From JAGPCK01 sp964535575 (GTDB taxonomy: Bacteria > Bacteroidota > Bacteroidia > UKL13-3): a stretch of DNA of 64,000 nucleotides. Shown in pieces: positions 60,711-64,000 of the stretch; position 1 is the first letter of the stretch, and every line of letters begins with the position of its first letter. A program made the translations under genes and the position numbers. The DNA is taken from the NCBI GenBank assembly GCA_964535575.1, contig CAZHTC010000003.1, positions 124,001 to 188,000 on the forward strand, read 5' to 3'. The notes beneath the pieces are model-generated. The model was given only the letters and a program-made list of their open reading frames with translations, had not been told where the DNA came from and did not search any database.

Positions 60711-61631
60711 ATGGCAACAGTTACACTCAACCGGTTGATGAAACATTACGGAAAGGAAAAAATTCCTGCCGTAAAAGATGTTTCTTTCACGGTAAAGGAA
60801 GGAGAGCTCTTTGGCCTCATCGGTCCCGATGGTGCCGGTAAGTCAAGTATTTTCCGGATGCTTACCACGTTGCTTTTGCCCGATGGAGGAAGCGCCACTG
60901 TAGCCGGATATGATATTGTAACCGATTACAAGGCTATCAGAAACAGGGTTGGGTATATGCCCGGAAAGTTTTCCCTGTATCAGGATTTAAGTGTAGAGGA
61001 GAACCTGCATTTTTTTGCCACGCTTTTTAATACCACCATTCAGCAGAACTATGAACTTATCAAAGATATTTATGTGCAGATAGAGCCATTTAAAAACCGG
61101 AGAGCCGGAAAATTGTCGGGTGGAATGAAACAAAAATTAGCTTTGTGCTGCGCACTTATTCATAAACCGGAAGTATTGTTTTTAGATGAACCAACCACCG
61201 GAGTGGATGCCGTGTCGCGGAAAGAATTCTGGGAAATGCTTAGGCGGCTTAAACAACAAGGCATCACCATTCTGGTTTCTACTCCGTATATGGACGAGGC
61301 TACCCTGTGCGACCGTATTGCGTTAATTCAAAACGGTGAAATTTTAACCGTTGATACACCTGAGCAGATTGTACAGGATTACCCCTTCCCGTTGTTTGCT
61401 ATCCGGTCTGAAAAAATCACCCATTTGTTAAGGCATTTAAAGGAATATGAGAATACCCGAAGTTGTTTTGCTTTTGGCGAGTACCTGCATCTTACTTTTA
61501 AACAACCTCACGACAAAGCAGTGGCATCGGTTACTGATTACCTCACCACGGAAGGGCACACCGGTTTGGAGTGCCGGCAAATTACCCCAACGGTTGAAGA
61601 TTGTTTTATTCAGTTAATGAAAACCGCATGA
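60711..61631 (+). CDS. ABC transporter ATP-binding protein (first, YbhF-like)
   Basis: A 306-residue ATPase. Walker A is GPDGAGKSS (about 38-46), signature LSGGMKQK, Walker B VLFLDEPTTGVD, H-loop region STPYMDEA. A C-terminal 70-residue extension follows the switch. It starts the YbhF-type pair: in E. coli YbhF both ATPase halves are one protein; here they are two adjacent genes. Translation is coupled to the next gene by an ATGA overlap. Confidence 0.9.
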   Translation: MATVTLNRLMKHYGKEKIPAVKDVSFTVKEGELFGLIGPDGAGKSSIFRMLTTLLLPDGGSATVAGYDIVTDYKAIRNRVGYMPGKFSLYQDLSVEENLHFFATLFNTTIQQNYELIKDIYVQIEPFKNRRAGKLSGGMKQKLALCCALIHKPEVLFLDEPTTGVDAVSRKEFWEMLRRLKQQGITILVSTPYMDEATLCDRIALIQNGEILTVDTPEQIVQDYPFPLFAIRSEKITHLLRHLKEYENTRSCFAFGEYLHLTFKQPHDKAVASVTDYLTTEGHTGLECRQITPTVEDCFIQLMKTA

Positions 61632-62371
61632 CCCCTTACGTAATAAAAGCAGATAAGCTTACCAAACAGTTCGGTGATTTTGTAGCCACCAATCAAATTT
61701 CGTTTGAGGTGAGCAAAGGCGAAATTTTTGGATTTCTGGGAGCAAATGGTGCCGGTAAAACCACCGCCATGCGCATGTTGTGCGGATTGCTTACTCCCTC
61801 ATCGGGTACCGCTACCGTGGCAGGGTATGATGTGTACAAACAAACCGAGCAAATTAAACGGAATATCGGGTATATGAGTCAAAAGTTTTCGCTGTACGAA
61901 GATTTAACCGTGCTCGAAAATATTCGTTTTTACGGAGGCATTTACGGACTCTCAACCAAAGAGCTGAAAGAGGAAAGTGAGTCGCTGCTCGAAAAATTAG
62001 GACTGCAGGATCAGTCAAAAAAACTGGTTGGTTCGCTGCCTCTTGGATGGAAACAAAAACTCTCCTTTTCAGTAGCCATTCTTCACCGGCCTCAGGTAGT
62101 ATTTCTGGATGAACCTACCGGAGGAGTTGACCCCGTGGTGCGAAGGCAGTTCTGGGATTTAATTTACGATGCGGCAGAAAACGGAATTACCATTTTTGTT
62201 ACCACCCATTACATGGACGAGGCAGAATACTGCAACCGTGTTTCTATTATGGTTGACGGTCGCATTGAAGCGTTAGACACACCGGGAGGATTAAAAACAC
62301 AATTTAATGCGGCCACCATGGACGAGGTTTTTTACCAACTCGCCCGGGGCGCCAAACGACAAGCCGATTAA
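61628..62371 (+). CDS. ABC transporter ATP-binding protein (second, YbhF-like)
   Basis: A 247-residue ATPase. Walker A GANGAGKTT (about 38-46), Walker B VVFLDEPTGGVDP, H-loop TTHYMDEA. The signature is altered to LPLGWKQKLS, in place of LSGGxxQR; the same substitution occurs in the C-terminal half of YbhF-type proteins as I know them. The two ATPases probably pair as a heterodimer with one normal and one degenerate site. The ATG at 61628 overlaps the first ATPase stop by 4 bases. Confidence 0.9.
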   Translation: MTPYVIKADKLTKQFGDFVATNQISFEVSKGEIFGFLGANGAGKTTAMRMLCGLLTPSSGTATVAGYDVYKQTEQIKRNIGYMSQKFSLYEDLTVLENIRFYGGIYGLSTKELKEESESLLEKLGLQDQSKKLVGSLPLGWKQKLSFSVAILHRPQVVFLDEPTGGVDPVVRRQFWDLIYDAAENGITIFVTTHYMDEAEYCNRVSIMVDGRIEALDTPGGLKTQFNAATMDEVFYQLARGAKRQAD

Positions 62372-62373
62372 CC

Positions 62374-63480
62374 ATGAAACAGTTTATTATTTTTATACGT
62401 AAAGAATTCAAACACGTTTTTCGCGACCGGAAAACCCTGCTCATGTTATTTGGGTTGCCCATTGTGCAAATTGTGTTGTTCGGTTTTGCCCTCACCAATG
62501 AAATTAATAATTCAAAAATGGTGATACTGGATTATGCACGAGATAAAGGTTCGCAGGAGTTGACAGCCAAACTGGAATCGAGCCGGTATTTTGAAATTGA
62601 GAAAACCCTGCTTTCGGATAAACAGCTGGAAGCCGCTTTCCGGGAAGGGAAAATTAAAACGGCTGTTATTTTTCCGCCAAACTTTTACCACCACCTGATG
62701 CATACCAATAAAACGCAACTGCAGGTAATTGCCGATGGAACCGACCCCAATACCGCTACTACGCTCACCAATTACATTCAGGCTATTGCCGGGCAATACC
62801 AGCAACAGGTAATGGGGCAAACCAAATTACCCTACCGCATTGTTCCGGAACTGCGCATGTTGTACAACCCCGAGCTGAAAGGTGCATACAACTATGTGCC
62901 GGGAGTGATGGCTTTGGTGCTGATGCTGGTATGTGTAATGATGACCTCCATTTCTATAGTGCGCGAAAAAGAATTAGGCACCATGGAAATTCTATTGGTA
63001 TCTCCGTTTAAACCCCTGTTGGTAATTTTATCCAAAGCGGTTCCCTACCTTATTGTTTCATTGGTGAATCTCACGGTTATTTTATTGCTTAGTGTGTTTG
63101 CCCTGGGCCTTCCGGTAAACGGAAGTGTAGTGCTGCTGGTAAGTGTGAGCACCCTTTACATCATCACCGCTTTATCTATGGGGCTGCTTATTTCAACCAC
63201 CACTGCTTCGCAACAAACGGCCATGCTGCTTTCGCTTATGGGCATGTTACTGCCCACCATGTTATTTGCAGGATTTATGTTTCCTATTGAGAATATGCCT
63301 TTGCCCTTACAGGTAATTTCAAATATTGTTCCGGCCAAATGGTATTATATTATTGTAAAACGGGTAATGATAAAAGGACTTGGTTTTACCTCGGTGTGGA
63401 AAGAAGTATTGATTCTATTTGTTATGACCATGCTGTTGCTTGGCATCAGTTTAAAGAAATTTAAAATACGACTGGCATGA
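62374..63480 (+). CDS. ABC-2 type permease (YbhS/YbhR-like), first
   Basis: A 368-residue membrane protein. One N-terminal segment (about 20-40, LLMLFGLPIVQIVLFGFAL) is followed by a large extracytoplasmic domain, then five segments (about 175-360) including the family motif REKELGTMEILLVSPFKP. With the ATPases and HlyD it should form a drug or lipid exporter. It ends ATGA, which starts the next permease. Confidence 0.92.
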   Translation: MKQFIIFIRKEFKHVFRDRKTLLMLFGLPIVQIVLFGFALTNEINNSKMVILDYARDKGSQELTAKLESSRYFEIEKTLLSDKQLEAAFREGKIKTAVIFPPNFYHHLMHTNKTQLQVIADGTDPNTATTLTNYIQAIAGQYQQQVMGQTKLPYRIVPELRMLYNPELKGAYNYVPGVMALVLMLVCVMMTSISIVREKELGTMEILLVSPFKPLLVILSKAVPYLIVSLVNLTVILLLSVFALGLPVNGSVVLLVSVSTLYIITALSMGLLISTTTASQQTAMLLSLMGMLLPTMLFAGFMFPIENMPLPLQVISNIVPAKWYYIIVKRVMIKGLGFTSVWKEVLILFVMTMLLLGISLKKFKIRLA

Positions 63481-64000
63481 GAACAATCTTATTTTTATTG
63501 CAGAAAGAATTCAGGCAGATTTTCCGCAACCGCTCCATATTGCCCATTATTTTTGTGATGCCACTGATGCAATTGATTGTGCTGCCGCTGGCAGCCGATT
63601 ATGAAGTGAAAAACATCAACCTAGCGGTGGTTGATCACGATCACTCCACCTATTCGGCTCAGTTATGCGGAAAAATTTCAGGTTCGGGTTATTTCCGCCT
63701 GGTCAATTACGGAAGTGATTTCAAAAATGCTTTTGAACTGATAGAAACCGATAAGGCCGATTTGGTTTTGGAGATACCCGAAGGATTTGAACGCACGGTG
63801 GTGCGCGAAAGCGAAGACAAATTGTTTATTGCCGTAAACGCGATTAACGGTGTGAAAGCCGGATTAGGCGGTTCGTACCTGAGCCGTATTTTAAGTGATT
63901 TTAATCAGGATATACGCCTTAAATGGATGCAGATGCCGCGATACAATCCTATGCCTGTAATTGAGGTAACTTCCTCGGCCTGGTTTAATCCGCATATGAA
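63477..64000 (+). CDS. ABC-2 type permease (YbhS/YbhR-like), second, 3' end outside window
   Basis: Reading from the ATG at 63477 the frame stays open to the right edge (about 174 codons). It begins MRTILFLLQKEFRQIFRNRS, then a membrane segment (ILPIIFVMPLMQLIVLPLAA) and a soluble domain like the first permease (INLAVVDHDHSTYSAQL, VLEIPEGFERTVV). It is a paralogue of the first permease and overlaps its stop by 4 bases. The C-terminal membrane part is not visible. Confidence 0.92.
   Translation, partial: MRTILFLLQKEFRQIFRNRSILPIIFVMPLMQLIVLPLAADYEVKNINLAVVDHDHSTYSAQLCGKISGSGYFRLVNYGSDFKNAFELIETDKADLVLEIPEGFERTVVRESEDKLFIAVNAINGVKAGLGGSYLSRILSDFNQDIRLKWMQMPRYNPMPVIEVTSSAWFNPHM

Noticed and set aside
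1..64000. tRNA, rRNA, insertion sequences, prophage or toxin-antitoxin loci
   Set aside because: None recognised in the intergenic DNA or as proteins; intergenic spaces are mostly too short.

Overview
The window looks like chromosomal DNA of a Bacteroidota bacterium (phylum-level inference). Evidence: several secreted proteins carry C-terminal type IX secretion (T9SS) sorting domains; there is a PorV/PorQ-family barrel and a TonB-dependent receptor with an N-terminal carboxypeptidase-regulatory-like domain; many genes have the Bacteroidota -7 promoter box TAnnTTTG and little Shine-Dalgarno signal; LpxK indicates a Gram-negative envelope. No rRNA, tRNA, CRISPR array, transposase or prophage was seen.

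Layout. 1-7.2 kb: the end of a NifU-like gene, a TonB-dependent receptor, a DUF4412 protein, an FAH-family hydrolase, a T9SS cargo protein, a chorismate-binding PabB-like enzyme and rplS. 7.2-14.9 kb: valS, a tightly packed recQ-glycosyltransferase-glycosyltransferase unit, and a convergent ftsE-like ATPase with a small partner. 15-19 kb: an OmpA/TPR lipoprotein, a zinc-finger protein, ssb, a probable 29-residue membrane peptide gene and a radical SAM protein. 19.2-24.7 kb: a four-gene cassette that reads like a chaperone-usher surface-fibre system (major subunit, chaperone, second subunit, large outer-membrane barrel). 24.9-31.9 kb: a cupin, purQ, gltX, a lipoprotein, a free-standing B12-binding domain, a crotonase, a flavin reductase and tyrS. 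32-44 kb: a histone-H1-like/SWIB protein, an AcpH-like protein, a PorV-like barrel, metF, a putative porin, several T9SS cargo proteins, a SET-domain protein and an M1 peptidase. 44-57.8 kb: a WG-repeat protein, a cluster of inverted-repeat elements, a purine nucleoside phosphorylase, lpxK, a Nif3-like protein with a zinc-ribbon coiled-coil protein, a TPR protein, a CoA-transferase, dcd, a WD40 protein and a phosphopantetheinyl transferase. 57.9 kb to the end: a TetR-controlled efflux operon (TetR, TolC, HlyD, two ATPases, two permeases), cut by the right edge.

Most of the window is housekeeping and envelope biology. The best candidate for a little-described system is the 19.2-24.7 kb cassette. 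It has a consensus promoter, a strong hairpin terminator after the first subunit gene (which would set a high subunit:assembly-factor ratio), two related subunits sharing a C-terminal strand, a two-Ig-domain chaperone-like protein and an usher-sized barrel with terminal beta-sandwich domains. Other points of interest are two genes too short for routine calling (29 and 28 codons), a paired TetR operator inside a consensus promoter, a tandem TGTACA repeat upstream of ssb, and recurrent promoters only a few bases from the start codon. All assignments were read from sequence by eye; no database search was run.
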